Source: Nocardiopsis sp. YSL2 (GTDB lineage Bacteria; Actinomycetota; Actinomycetes; Streptosporangiales; Streptosporangiaceae). From it: 64,000 nucleotides of DNA. The notes beneath the pieces were generated by a model that worked only from the letters and a program-made list of their open reading frames with translations, did no database searches and had not been told where the DNA came from. Shown piece by piece: positions 23,928 to 31,837 of this stretch. The translations under genes were made by a program, and so were the position numbers. The stretch lies in NCBI RefSeq assembly GCF_030555055.1, contig NZ_JAMOAO010000001.1, forward strand, positions 5,580,001-5,644,000, read 5' to 3'. Within the stretch, counting starts at the first letter, position 1. Every line of letters starts with the position of its first letter.

Positions 23928-24384
23928 CGAAGTGCCGCACGGGGCGGCGGGCGCCGAGGTCGAGGTGGCGAGTTCGGAGGACCTGGAGGACGAGGTGCCG
24001 ACGGAGCCCGCGCCGCCGGCCTCCGCCCGGCCCGGGGCCGCGCCGCAGCCGCCGACCCACATGATGCTGCGGCCGGCCGAGATCCAGCAGTTCGGCGTCG
24101 GCCTTCCGGGAGGGTTCGGGGTCAGCTACCAGACGCAGTCCGAAGCCGGCTCCTCCCACAACCTGACCACGGTCCTGGTGAACGTCCTGGCCCTGGCCGC
24201 GGGGAGCGGTTACGCCGTGGCCGGACTCTTCTGGATCAGCTCCCTCGTGGCGTCGCCGCTGTGGGTTCCCTTCGGCGGGCTGGCCGTGCTCATCGCCGTC
24301 GGCGCCGCCGCGATCGTCTGCGTCAAGCTCGCGCGGGGCCGGGGCCGGGGCAGGGGCCAGGAGCACTCGGACGCCCAGGGCTGA
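23911..24384 (+). CDS. Unrecognised membrane protein with repeated DLSDEVP-like motif
   Basis: I chose ATG 23911 because GAGGGGAG lies just upstream; an in-frame start at 23818 would overlap the small ORF far more. The 157-residue product has an acidic N-terminus with two copies of a D-L-[SE]-D-E-V-P motif, a Pro/Ala-rich spacer and QQFGVGLPGGFGVSYQTQ. Two hydrophobic helices follow (about 90-115 and 120-145), then a basic Arg/Gly-rich tail. It overlaps the preceding peptide ORF and shares its motif. I recognise no family. Confidence 0.7.
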   Translation: MDDLSDEVPHGAAGAEVEVASSEDLEDEVPTEPAPPASARPGAAPQPPTHMMLRPAEIQQFGVGLPGGFGVSYQTQSEAGSSHNLTTVLVNVLALAAGSGYAVAGLFWISSLVASPLWVPFGGLAVLIAVGAAAIVCVKLARGRGRGRGQEHSDAQG

Positions 24385-24415
24385 GGGGGCCGCCCCGGCT
24401 GCGCGGCAATGGGTG

Positions 24416-24431
24416 ATCTACGTCGTAAAGG
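24416..24431 (+). repeat. 16-base motif, first copy
   Basis: ATCTACGTCGTAAAGG occurs here and again exactly at 42476-42491, both on the plus strand and both intergenic. This copy is 120 bases upstream of the TauE/SafE gene. It is less GC-rich than its surroundings. The role is unknown; a shared regulator site is plausible. Confidence 0.4.
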
Positions 24432-24550
24432 CGCTGGGCGTCCGAACCCCGGCGAGGCGCGGCTCACACCGCCCCCGCCGCTAGAATCGCCACGACCCAC
24501 TCCGCCCACCGAAAAGAACCCATGATCCCCTCACGTTCCCAGGGCGACCA

Positions 24551-25330
24551 GTGACCCTCGACCCCGAGATCCTGGGCCTGCTCCTGCTCGCCGGCGTGGC
24601 CGCGGGCTGGGTCGACGCCGTCGTCGGCGGGGGAGGCCTCCTCCTGCTGCCCGCACTGCTGGTCGCGGCGCCCAGCACACCCCTGGCCACCCTGCTGGGC
24701 ACGAACAAGCTCGGCGCGGTCTTCGGCACCACGTCCGCCGCCCTCGCCTACGCCCGCCGCGTGCCGCTGGACCGCAGCGTGGTCCTGCCCACCTCCGCGC
24801 TCGCGCTGCTGGGCTCGGGACTGGGAGCGGTCCTGGCCACCGCCCTGACCGCCGACGTCCTCAAACCCGTCATCATGGTCGTCCTGGCCGGTGTGGCCCT
24901 GCTGGTCTACGTCCGCCCCGCCATGGGCTCGGTCGCCGACCCCCGCCTGCGCACCCGCAACCGCCTGCTGGCCGCCATCGCCCTGGCCGGGCTCGGCGTC
25001 AGCTTCTACGACGGGCTGATCGGCCCCGGCACCGGCGTCTTCCTCATCATCGCCCTGACCGCCGTCCTGGGCATGGACTTCGTCACCGCCTCCGCCTCGG
25101 CCAAGATCGTCAACGTGTGCACCAACCTCGGCGCCCTGGTCGTGTTCGCCTTCGGCGGCCACATCGACTGGCTGCTGGGCCTGGGTCTGGCCGTGAGCAC
25201 CATCATCGGCGCCCAGATCGGTGCCCGTATGGCGCTCAGGCGCGGCTCCGGATTCGTCCGTGCCGTCCTGCTCGTGGTCGTGCTGGCCCTCCTCGTGCGC
25301 ATGGGCTGGGACGTCCTGGCCGGCCCCTGA
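24551..25330 (+). CDS. TauE/SafE-family sulfite or organosulfonate exporter
   Basis: The 259-residue protein starts at GTG 24551 and has about eight helices. It carries the duplicated family pattern: an N-terminal GVAAGWVDAVVGGGGLLLLPALL and a second-half GLGVSFYDGLIGPGTGVFLII, each followed by a LLGTNKLGA / ASASAKIVNV segment. These are the signatures of TauE/SafE (DUF81) permeases, which move small anions, often sulfur compounds, across the plasma membrane. It ends before two large hairpins, convergent with the methyltransferase gene. Confidence 0.92.
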   Translation: MTLDPEILGLLLLAGVAAGWVDAVVGGGGLLLLPALLVAAPSTPLATLLGTNKLGAVFGTTSAALAYARRVPLDRSVVLPTSALALLGSGLGAVLATALTADVLKPVIMVVLAGVALLVYVRPAMGSVADPRLRTRNRLLAAIALAGLGVSFYDGLIGPGTGVFLIIALTAVLGMDFVTASASAKIVNVCTNLGALVVFAFGGHIDWLLGLGLAVSTIIGAQIGARMALRRGSGFVRAVLLVVVLALLVRMGWDVLAGP

Positions 25331-25400
25331 CCCGGCACCCCTGGGCGTTGTCGGACACGTACACGGCGGTCCAACTCGACATCTCGTCCTCCACGTCCGA

Positions 25401-25431
25401 CTGAGGCCCGTGCCGCCGGGCCGGGCCTCAG
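25401..25431. terminator. 10-bp hairpin after the TauE/SafE gene
   Basis: CTGAGGCCCG (25401-25410) pairs perfectly with CGGGCCTCAG (25422-25431) across an 11-base loop, between convergent genes. Confidence 0.7.
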
Positions 25432-25437
25432 CCAGAC

Positions 25438-25497
25438 GAGCCGTGCGCGAGCCGGCCCGGACGCATCCGGGCACCGGGATCGGCTCGCGCACGGCTC
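25438..25497. terminator. 17-bp hairpin with nested stem between convergent genes
   Basis: GAGCCGTGCGCGAGCCG (25438-25454) pairs perfectly with 25481-25497. The 26-base loop holds its own CCCGG/CCGGG stem (25456-25460 and 25467-25471). The stop of the minus-strand methyltransferase is 24 bases away, so it can terminate both strands. Confidence 0.75.
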
Positions 25498-25520
25498 CGG
25501 GAGGTTCTGCTCGACGGAGG

Positions 25521-26150
25521 TCAGTGCCCGGACGCGGACAGCGCCAGGAGCTGGAACACCGCGAAGGGGAACCAGCCGGTGCGCACCGGTTCGCGCACCG
25601 GCGACCCCTGCGCGAACACCGGGTGTCGACTCAGCGCGCTCATCGCCTCATCGACCGGCGCGAAGCGGAAGTCGTAGACCATCAGCCGGCCCCCCGGGCG
25701 GATCACGCGGGCCAGCTCCGCGGCGGCCGCCTCCGGATCCGGCCAGTGGTGCATGCTCAGAGTCGACACCACGAGGTCGACGCTGTGGTCGGCCTGGGGA
25801 AGTGCCGCCACGTCGGCGACACGGAAGGCGGTGCGACCGGCCGATCCGCGCTCTGCGGACAGCCGTTCGGCGAGCGCGATCATGTCCTCGGACGGGTCGA
25901 CGCCCATGAGGGACAGATCGCTCCGCTTCGCGGCGACCTCGTGCAGCAGCCGCCCCGGACCGGTTCCCACATCGAGCACCTGTCCTCGCGGGGGCGTCGC
26001 ACGCGCGACGTCGGAGGCCACCCGCCGGTACAGTCCCCGCAGCGTCCGTTGGGCCAGCCGGTCGTAGGACTCACTCCGTCGTCGGTCGAAGCCGTCGCCG
26101 CCGCGGTGGTGCACGGCGGCGTGCAGTCGGGCGTGGATGCGTTGTCTCAT
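25521..26150 (-). CDS. Class I SAM-dependent methyltransferase
   Basis: The 209-residue protein has SAM-binding motif I VLDVGTGPGRLLHEVA, an acidic post-I residue in LMGVDPSEDMIALA, motif II SVDLVVSTLSMHHWPDP and motif III RVIRPGGRLMVYDF. This is the UbiE/Methyltransf_11 group. The substrate is unknown. ATG 26150 has GAGGAG upstream. It starts 20 bases after the aldo/keto reductase stop, so both are one operon. Confidence 0.88.
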   Translation of the reverse strand: MRQRIHARLHAAVHHRGGDGFDRRRSESYDRLAQRTLRGLYRRVASDVARATPPRGQVLDVGTGPGRLLHEVAAKRSDLSLMGVDPSEDMIALAERLSAERGSAGRTAFRVADVAALPQADHSVDLVVSTLSMHHWPDPEAAAAELARVIRPGGRLMVYDFRFAPVDEAMSALSRHPVFAQGSPVREPVRTGWFPFAVFQLLALSASGH

Positions 26151-26170
26151 CGAGTCGTTCTCCTCGTCAC

Positions 26171-27163
26171 TCAGCGGTTCACCCAGGCCAGCGCGTGCTG
26201 GGGGTACCGTTCCCCGGCGACACCGGTCGGCGGGACCGCCCGTGAGAGCCGGTCGATCTGGTCCGGGGTCAGCGAGATGTCGCGTGCGTCGGCGTTGTCA
26301 ACGAGGTGGGCGACGCTTCGGGTCCCGGGGATGGCGACGACGTCCTCCCCCTGGGCCAGGACCCAGGCCAGCGCGGCCTGCGCCGGTGTGCAGCCGATGT
26401 CGGCGGCCACCTGGCGGACCGCCTGGGCCAGTGCCAGGTTGCGCGGCAGGTTCTCCTCGGAGAAACGGGGCAGGGACCGGCGCTGATCGCCGTCGCCGGA
26501 CACGTACGCCCCGCTGAGCAACCCCCGGCCGATCGGTGAGTAGGCAACGAGGGCCACCCCCAGTTCGCGGCACGTGTCCCACAGTTCGCCTTCCGCCACT
26601 TCCCGGGTGAAGAGCGAGTACTCCACCTGCACGGCCGTGATGGGGTGCACCGCGTGGGCGGCCCGCAGGGTCTGCGGGCTGACCTCTGACATACCGAGCC
26701 AGCGCACCTTGCCCGCCGCGACGAGACCGGCCATCGCCGAGACCGTCTCCTCGACGGGTACCCGGGGGTCGCGGCGGTGGACGTAGTACAGGTCCACGGT
26801 GTCGACCCCTAGCCGACGCAGCGAAGCCTCGCAGGCCGCCACCACCCACTCCGGTGAGGTGTCGATCGCCAGGGAACGGGAGCCGGGGGCACCGCGCAGC
26901 CCGAACTTCGTCGCGAGCACCACGTCGTCCCGACGGTGCCGCACCGCTTCTCCGACGAGTTCCTCGTTGTGTCCGTCGCCGTAGGCGTCGGCCGTGTCGA
27001 GGAGGTCCACCCCGATCTCCACGGCGTGCCGAAGAGTACGCAGGGCCTCTCGGCGGTCCGCCGGTCCGTACGCATGGCTCATCCCCATACACCCCAGACC
27101 GATCGGGGATACCTCCGGTCCTCCTCGGCCCAACCGACGTCGACGGCGTGTGTCGTCCAGCAT
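26171..27163 (-). CDS. Aldo/keto reductase
   Basis: The 330-residue NADPH-dependent reductase has the TIM-barrel family motifs: GLGCMGMSHAYG, DTADAYGDGHNEELVG with the catalytic Asp and Tyr, LATKFG (Lys) and YYVHRRD (His). AYSPIGRGLLSG, VAIPGTRSVAHLVDN and WVLAQG are typical of the AKR13/YajO-like group. ATG 27163 with AAGGGAGAA is preferred over an in-frame start at 27196. It probably reduces a reactive aldehyde or ketone. It leads an operon with the methyltransferase. Confidence 0.92.
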   Translation of the reverse strand: MLDDTRRRRRLGRGGPEVSPIGLGCMGMSHAYGPADRREALRTLRHAVEIGVDLLDTADAYGDGHNEELVGEAVRHRRDDVVLATKFGLRGAPGSRSLAIDTSPEWVVAACEASLRRLGVDTVDLYYVHRRDPRVPVEETVSAMAGLVAAGKVRWLGMSEVSPQTLRAAHAVHPITAVQVEYSLFTREVAEGELWDTCRELGVALVAYSPIGRGLLSGAYVSGDGDQRRSLPRFSEENLPRNLALAQAVRQVAADIGCTPAQAALAWVLAQGEDVVAIPGTRSVAHLVDNADARDISLTPDQIDRLSRAVPPTGVAGERYPQHALAWVNR

Positions 27164-27307
27164 CGTTCTCCCTTTGCCGATCACTTGGCAGTCCATGAGA
27201 ACTCTGCAACTTCATGTCAACATGAAGTCAAGTGAGTGCGTGTCCATCGGGGAGATGGCGGAACGGGCAGTCAGGAACGAACTTCCAAGAAGGGGAAGGA
27301 CGCCAGG

Positions 27308-27445
27308 AAGATCACCGGCGACCAGATCCGCGAGGCGTGGATCACCGACTGGAAGTGGGACACCGAAGCCCCCGACATCCACCGCACGGCCGAACTGAAG
27401 GACTCCGCCGCCGCACAGGCCGGACACCACCCCGACCTCGGCATC
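27308..27445 (+). pseudogene. Decayed pterin-4a-carbinolamine dehydratase
   Basis: The frame encodes KITGDQIREAWITDWKWD, then TEAPDIHRT, then AGHHPDLGI. This aligns segment by segment with the intact dehydratase at 42683 (LTDDQIRDGMSRLTDWHWD, PDIHRT, GHHPDIDI). About a dozen residues between HRT and GHHPD are missing, and everything after the HHPD loop (including the catalytic C-terminal His) is lost. An upstream start could still give a longer frame, but it would not make an active enzyme. Confidence 0.75.
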
Positions 27446-27468
27446 CCCGTGAGCACCTCCGGGTGGGC

Positions 27469-27582
27469 TCAGCGCGACCACGCCCGCCGCATCTTCTCCG
27501 AGGGCGTACGCGGCAGCTCCGGAACGAAGTCCACCACCCGCGGCGCGGCGTGCGTCGCGTGCCGGCCGCGGAACCACTCCTC
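27469..27582 (-). pseudogene. 3' remnant of an AMP-dependent acyl-CoA synthetase
   Basis: The last 37 codons before the stop at 27469 read EEWFRGRHATHAAP, then DFVPELPRTPSEKMRRAWSR. They match the C-terminus of the intact synthetase at 44128 (EWVRTRFAEHAAP, DFVPELPRTASGKMRR). The adenylation-domain lysine context SGK has become SEK. Nothing of the rest of the gene is present upstream, where the alpha-galactosidase gene begins. It lies end-on to the dehydratase remnant. Confidence 0.75.
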
Positions 27583-27629
27583 GGGCTCCTCACACCGCAC
27601 CTGCGAGGCGCCCTCGTCTCCCCGCGGGT

Positions 27630-29807
27630 TCACACCGCGCGCAGGTGCAGCAGGAGCGCCTGGGCCGGGTCGAGGTTGGGCAGCTGGATCCCCGAGCGCG
27701 CCAGTACCGCCCCCGACACCTCGATCCCCTCGCGCCCGTACCACGGCGGCGCCCCTTGCTGGGTGGTGCGGGGCGGGCCCGCCTCCTCGCGTCGGCGCAG
27801 CCGGTAGGTCCGGTCCTCCCGCAGGCCCGGCAGACGGACCCGGCCCGGCACCGCGCGGGCCGACGTCGTCAGGCGGGCGTAGCGGAAGACCGCCTCCCCT
27901 CCGTCGGGGGCCACCACCCCGTCGAGCTGCTCGGCGGGGTCGGGCGCGTCCGCGTGCACGAGGTCGCCCGAGTGCAGGAGCGGGCGCAGCTCCCGGTACA
28001 GGCCGATCCACCCCGCCAGAACCTCCAGTTCCTGCGGGCCGCACCCGGTGATGTCCCATTCGAGGCCCGCGTGCGACATCAGACTCGTCAGGCAGCGCAG
28101 GGACAGGTCGGCGATGCGGCCCGTGGTGTGCGACCGGGGCCCGCCGACGTGGCTGCCCACGAGCTCGGGCGGGATCAGCAGGCCGGTCCAGCGCTGGACC
28201 GCCAGGCGTTCCAGGGGATCGTTGGTGTCGGAGGCCCACACCCGGTCTGAGCGCTCCAGGATGCCCAGGTCGACCCGGCCGCCGCCGGAGGAGCACGACT
28301 CGATCTCCACCTCGGGGTGGCGCGCGCGCAGCCGGTCCAACAGCGCGTACACCGCCAGGGTGTGGTGGTGGGTGCCCGCCCCGCCGGTGGGCGCGTGCAC
28401 GGGTTCGAGCAGGTCGCGGTTGTGGTCCCACTTGACGTGGTCGGGGCGGTACTCGGTGAGCAGTGCGTCCAGGTGTTCGAACACGTACTCGAACGCCTCT
28501 GGCCGTGCCAGGTCGAGCAGGTGCTGGTGGCGGCTGGGCGGGGGCGGGCGGCCCTCGGCGGACAGCAACCAGTCCGGGTGGGCGCGCGCGAGGTCGGAGT
28601 CGGGGTTGACCATCTCCGGCTCCACCCACAGCCCGACCTGCAGGCCCAGGGAGCGCACGTGGTCGAACAGGGGGTGCAGTCCGTCGGGCCACACCTCGGT
28701 GTCCACGGTCCAGTCGCCCAGCCCCGCGGTGTCGTCGCGCCGGCCCCGGAACCAGCCGTCGTCCAGGACGAAGCGCTCCACCCCGATGGCCGCCGCGGTC
28801 TCGGCCAGGCGGGTGAGCGTGTCCGGGTCGTGGTCGAAGTAGACGGCCTCCCAGGTGTTGAGCACCACCGGCCTCGGGGAGGAGGGGTGGGCGGGCCGTG
28901 AGCGCAGCCAGCGGTGCACGCGCGCGGACATCCCGTCCAAGCCCCGGTCGGACCAGGAGAAGTACACCCACGGGGTGGTGTGGCTCCGGCCGCGGGCCAG
29001 CCGCACCTCGCCGGGGTGGGGGAGTTCACCGCCGGCCAGGACGGCGTCGGCCTGTCCGGCGCCTTCGGGCAGGCGTTCGGCCAGGTGGACGTGGTCGCCG
29101 CTCCAGCCGGTGTGCACGCCCCACACCTCGCCGTGCCGGAAGCCGAACCCGGGGCTGCCGGCGGTGAGCACCAGCGGGGCGTCGTGCCCGGTCCGGCCGC
29201 GCCGAGAGGCCCGCAGCCGGGTGCCCATGGTGAGCTCCTGGCGCTGGGGCGCGCGTTCGCGGCACCAGCGCCCCGTCAGGTCCAGCACCTCGCCGGCCTC
29301 GCGGGGCAGGGGCATGGTCGCCTGGAGGGAGCCCAGGGTCCACACGGCGGCATCGGTGTTGGTCACCGTGTGGCGCACGCGCACCAGCCCGGTGGCCTCC
29401 ATCCGCACCTCGCTGCGCAGGTCCAGCCCGGCGGTGTGCGCGGTGACGGTCACGACGCCGCCCCGGCCGCCGTCCGTGTCCCGCGCCTGGCCGTCCGGCC
29501 CGCTGTCGCCGTCGAGGGGGTCCACGACGACCTCGTCGACGGTCCAGCGCGGGAAGGTGGCCCGCCCCTCGTGGTGGCCGGAGATGCCCGGGTGGCCGCG
29601 CCAGCCCTCGCCCTGGGCGGGCAGGAGCGAGACCGGGACCGGTGCGTCGAGCCCGTTGTTCGCGGCCGCCGGTGCGGCGGTCCCGGCCAGGCCCGCGGTG
29701 TCGGCCAGGTCGGCGCCCCAGTGCAGCACGTGCGGCAGCCCGGCCTCGGGCACGGCCAGGACCAGTGCGGTCCCCGCGGCCCGCAGTTCGATGGTGCGGT
29801 GGGTCAT
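27630..29807 (-). CDS. GH36 alpha-galactosidase
   Basis: The 725-residue enzyme has an N-terminal beta-sandwich and a catalytic barrel with VLDDGWFRGRRDD, GLWVEPEMVNPDSDL, nucleophile Asp461 in VKWDHNRDL, CSSGGGRVD and the acid/base Asp527 in ASDTNDPLERL. These are GH36 hallmarks. It releases alpha-galactose from raffinose-family sugars, probably inside the cell because there is no signal peptide. ATG 29807 begins MTHRTIELRAAGTALVLAVP. It is the last gene of the sugar operon whose permeases and binding protein lie upstream. Confidence 0.92.
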   Translation of the reverse strand: MTHRTIELRAAGTALVLAVPEAGLPHVLHWGADLADTAGLAGTAAPAAANNGLDAPVPVSLLPAQGEGWRGHPGISGHHEGRATFPRWTVDEVVVDPLDGDSGPDGQARDTDGGRGGVVTVTAHTAGLDLRSEVRMEATGLVRVRHTVTNTDAAVWTLGSLQATMPLPREAGEVLDLTGRWCRERAPQRQELTMGTRLRASRRGRTGHDAPLVLTAGSPGFGFRHGEVWGVHTGWSGDHVHLAERLPEGAGQADAVLAGGELPHPGEVRLARGRSHTTPWVYFSWSDRGLDGMSARVHRWLRSRPAHPSSPRPVVLNTWEAVYFDHDPDTLTRLAETAAAIGVERFVLDDGWFRGRRDDTAGLGDWTVDTEVWPDGLHPLFDHVRSLGLQVGLWVEPEMVNPDSDLARAHPDWLLSAEGRPPPPSRHQHLLDLARPEAFEYVFEHLDALLTEYRPDHVKWDHNRDLLEPVHAPTGGAGTHHHTLAVYALLDRLRARHPEVEIESCSSGGGRVDLGILERSDRVWASDTNDPLERLAVQRWTGLLIPPELVGSHVGGPRSHTTGRIADLSLRCLTSLMSHAGLEWDITGCGPQELEVLAGWIGLYRELRPLLHSGDLVHADAPDPAEQLDGVVAPDGGEAVFRYARLTTSARAVPGRVRLPGLREDRTYRLRRREEAGPPRTTQQGAPPWYGREGIEVSGAVLARSGIQLPNLDPAQALLLHLRAV

Positions 29808-29971
29808 GTGGTGTTCGGGTCGGATGTCCCGGGCTCCTTCTGTGCGGTGTGGGCGGTACTGCGGAATGGGCGGTGTGCGGTGGTGTGCCGTGTCCGTCCG
29901 GGACGGGTGCGGAAGGCCGCCCCGTGCGGGCCGGGGGCCTCTGCGCTCCCTCGCCCTTGGGCGGGGGACCG

Positions 29972-30859
29972 TCACCCCTTGCTCGCTCCCAGGGTCAGTC
30001 CCGCCACGAAGTGGCGCTGGAGCAGGAAGAACACGATCAGCGTCGGCAGGGCGACGATGACCGACCCGGCCGACAGGAGGTTGTAGTCGACGAAGAAGGC
30101 GCCCTGGAGGTTCTGCAGCGCGGTGGTGATGGGCATCTTGTCGCCGCTGGACAGCAGCGCCAGCGCCCAGAAGAAGTCGTTGTAGATCCAGGTCACCAGC
30201 AGGGTGGCCAGGGCCGCCAGGCTGGGGCGGCACAGGGGCAGCACGACCTTCCAGTACTGCTGGAACACGCTCGCCCCGTCCACCCTGGCCGCCTCCAGGA
30301 GGGAGGCGGGCATGGCCTTCATGAAGTTGCTGAGCACGAACGTGCAGAACCCGATCTGGAAGGCCACGTGGATCAGGACGACTCCCATGTGGCTGTCGTA
30401 GAGCGAGCCGGACTCGCTGATCCAGAACGGCAGCCGGACGGAGGTGTAGAGGCGGAACAGCGGGACCAGCAGGGCCTGGGGCGGCAGCAGGTTCGCGGCC
30501 AGGAACACCGCGAGCATCACCAGGTTGAACCGGCGCGAGTAGTTGCTGAGCACGAACGCCGCGCACGAGGACAGGAACAGTGTCAGGATCACCGCGGGAA
30601 CCGTGATGAGCAGCGAGTTCGCGAAGTAGACGGGCATCTCGCCCTGGGTCCAGGCGTCGACGTAGTTGTCCAGGGTGAAGCCGCCCAGGGACAGGTAGCC
30701 GTGCACGGTCGTGTAGTCGTAGTCGCGGAGGGAGTTGATCACCGCCCACAGCACGGGGAAGAACCACGCCAGCGCGGTGATCACGAGGAACGTGTGCAGG
30801 GGGGCCCGCGCGGGGCGGATCCGGCGGCGGCGAGCCGCGGGCAGGGTCGTGGCGGTCAC
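29972..30859 (-). CDS. Carbohydrate ABC transporter permease (MalG type)
   Basis: The 295-residue protein has six helices and the EAA loop LLEAARVDGASVFQQYWKVVLPLCRP. It starts at GTG 30859, which overlaps the stop of the previous permease as GTGA. It is the CUT1-family partner of the MalF-type permease and moves an oligosaccharide, probably an alpha-galactoside. No cognate ATPase is encoded here; a shared MsiK-like ATPase elsewhere is the usual actinomycete solution. Confidence 0.92.
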   Translation of the reverse strand: MTATTLPAARRRRIRPARAPLHTFLVITALAWFFPVLWAVINSLRDYDYTTVHGYLSLGGFTLDNYVDAWTQGEMPVYFANSLLITVPAVILTLFLSSCAAFVLSNYSRRFNLVMLAVFLAANLLPPQALLVPLFRLYTSVRLPFWISESGSLYDSHMGVVLIHVAFQIGFCTFVLSNFMKAMPASLLEAARVDGASVFQQYWKVVLPLCRPSLAALATLLVTWIYNDFFWALALLSSGDKMPITTALQNLQGAFFVDYNLLSAGSVIVALPTLIVFFLLQRHFVAGLTLGASKG

Positions 30860-31827
30860 CGTTGGGCCCCTCTCAGCACGGTGGACACGTAGATGGCGAT
30901 GAAGACGAGCGAGAACGCGAGCATGATCACGGCCAGGGCGGAGCCGAAGCCCACCCGGCTGGCCTCGCCGATGACGTTGGAGGTCACCAGCGCGGAGATC
31001 AGTTCCAGGCCGTTGCGCCCCCGGTTGATGATCCACACCAGGTCGAAGGCCCTCAGTGCGTCGATGACGGTCACCACGACCACGACCACGTTGATCGGCA
31101 CCAGGGCGGGGAAGACCACGCTGGTGAACGTGCGCACCGAGCCGGCGCCGTCGATGGCGGCCGCCTCGCGCAGCGAGGGGTCGACGGCCTTCAGGCCCGC
31201 CAGGTAGAGCAGCATGATGTAGCCGGTGTGCTTCCACCCCGCCGCGACCAGCACCGCGTACAGGTTGATGTCGGGGTCGCCGAACCAGTCCACGGCCGGG
31301 GCGTCGGAGACCAGGGCGAGGAAGGCGTTGAGCAGGCCCTGGTCGCTGGAGTAGATGAGCTGCCAGATGAACCCGGTCAGGGCCAGCGACAGCACCACGG
31401 GCAGGTAGAAGACGCTCTGGTAGACGGGGCCGCCGCGCAGTTCCCGGTCGAGCAGGACCGCGAAGAACATGCCCAGCACGGTGGGGACCGCGAACAGGAA
31501 CACCAGCCACACGACGTTGTTGCGCAGCGCCGGTCCGAACGGGGGGTAGAGGGTGAACGCGTCGGTGTAGTTCTGCGTGCCGACCCACTCGATGGTCTCC
31601 GGGCCGCCGATACCGTCCCAGCGGGTGAACGACAGCAGGACCGTGGCGGCCGCGGGCAGCCAGACCAGGCCGACCACCAGGAACGCGGGGACGCCCAGCA
31701 TCAGGGCGAGGGAGATCCGGTCGCGGCGTCCGTGGCGCAGCGAGGTGCCGCCGCGCCGGGGCGGTCGTTCCCGGTCGCGGGTCGGCGGAGCCGACGGGGG
31801 TGCTTCGGTGGTGCCGGGGGTGGCCAT
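30856..31827 (-). CDS. Carbohydrate ABC transporter permease (MalF type)
   Basis: The 323-residue protein has a polar 38-residue N-terminus, six helices and the EAA loop SLREAAAIDGAGSVRTFTSVVFPAL. The conserved LLSFTRWDGIGG and KHTGYIMLLYLAGL segments are CUT1 permease features. It lies 10 bases downstream of the binding-protein gene and overlaps the MalG-type gene. Confidence 0.92.
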   Translation of the reverse strand: MATPGTTEAPPSAPPTRDRERPPRRGGTSLRHGRRDRISLALMLGVPAFLVVGLVWLPAAATVLLSFTRWDGIGGPETIEWVGTQNYTDAFTLYPPFGPALRNNVVWLVFLFAVPTVLGMFFAVLLDRELRGGPVYQSVFYLPVVLSLALTGFIWQLIYSSDQGLLNAFLALVSDAPAVDWFGDPDINLYAVLVAAGWKHTGYIMLLYLAGLKAVDPSLREAAAIDGAGSVRTFTSVVFPALVPINVVVVVVTVIDALRAFDLVWIINRGRNGLELISALVTSNVIGEASRVGFGSALAVIMLAFSLVFIAIYVSTVLRGAQR

Positions 31828-31837
31828 GCCTTGCTCC

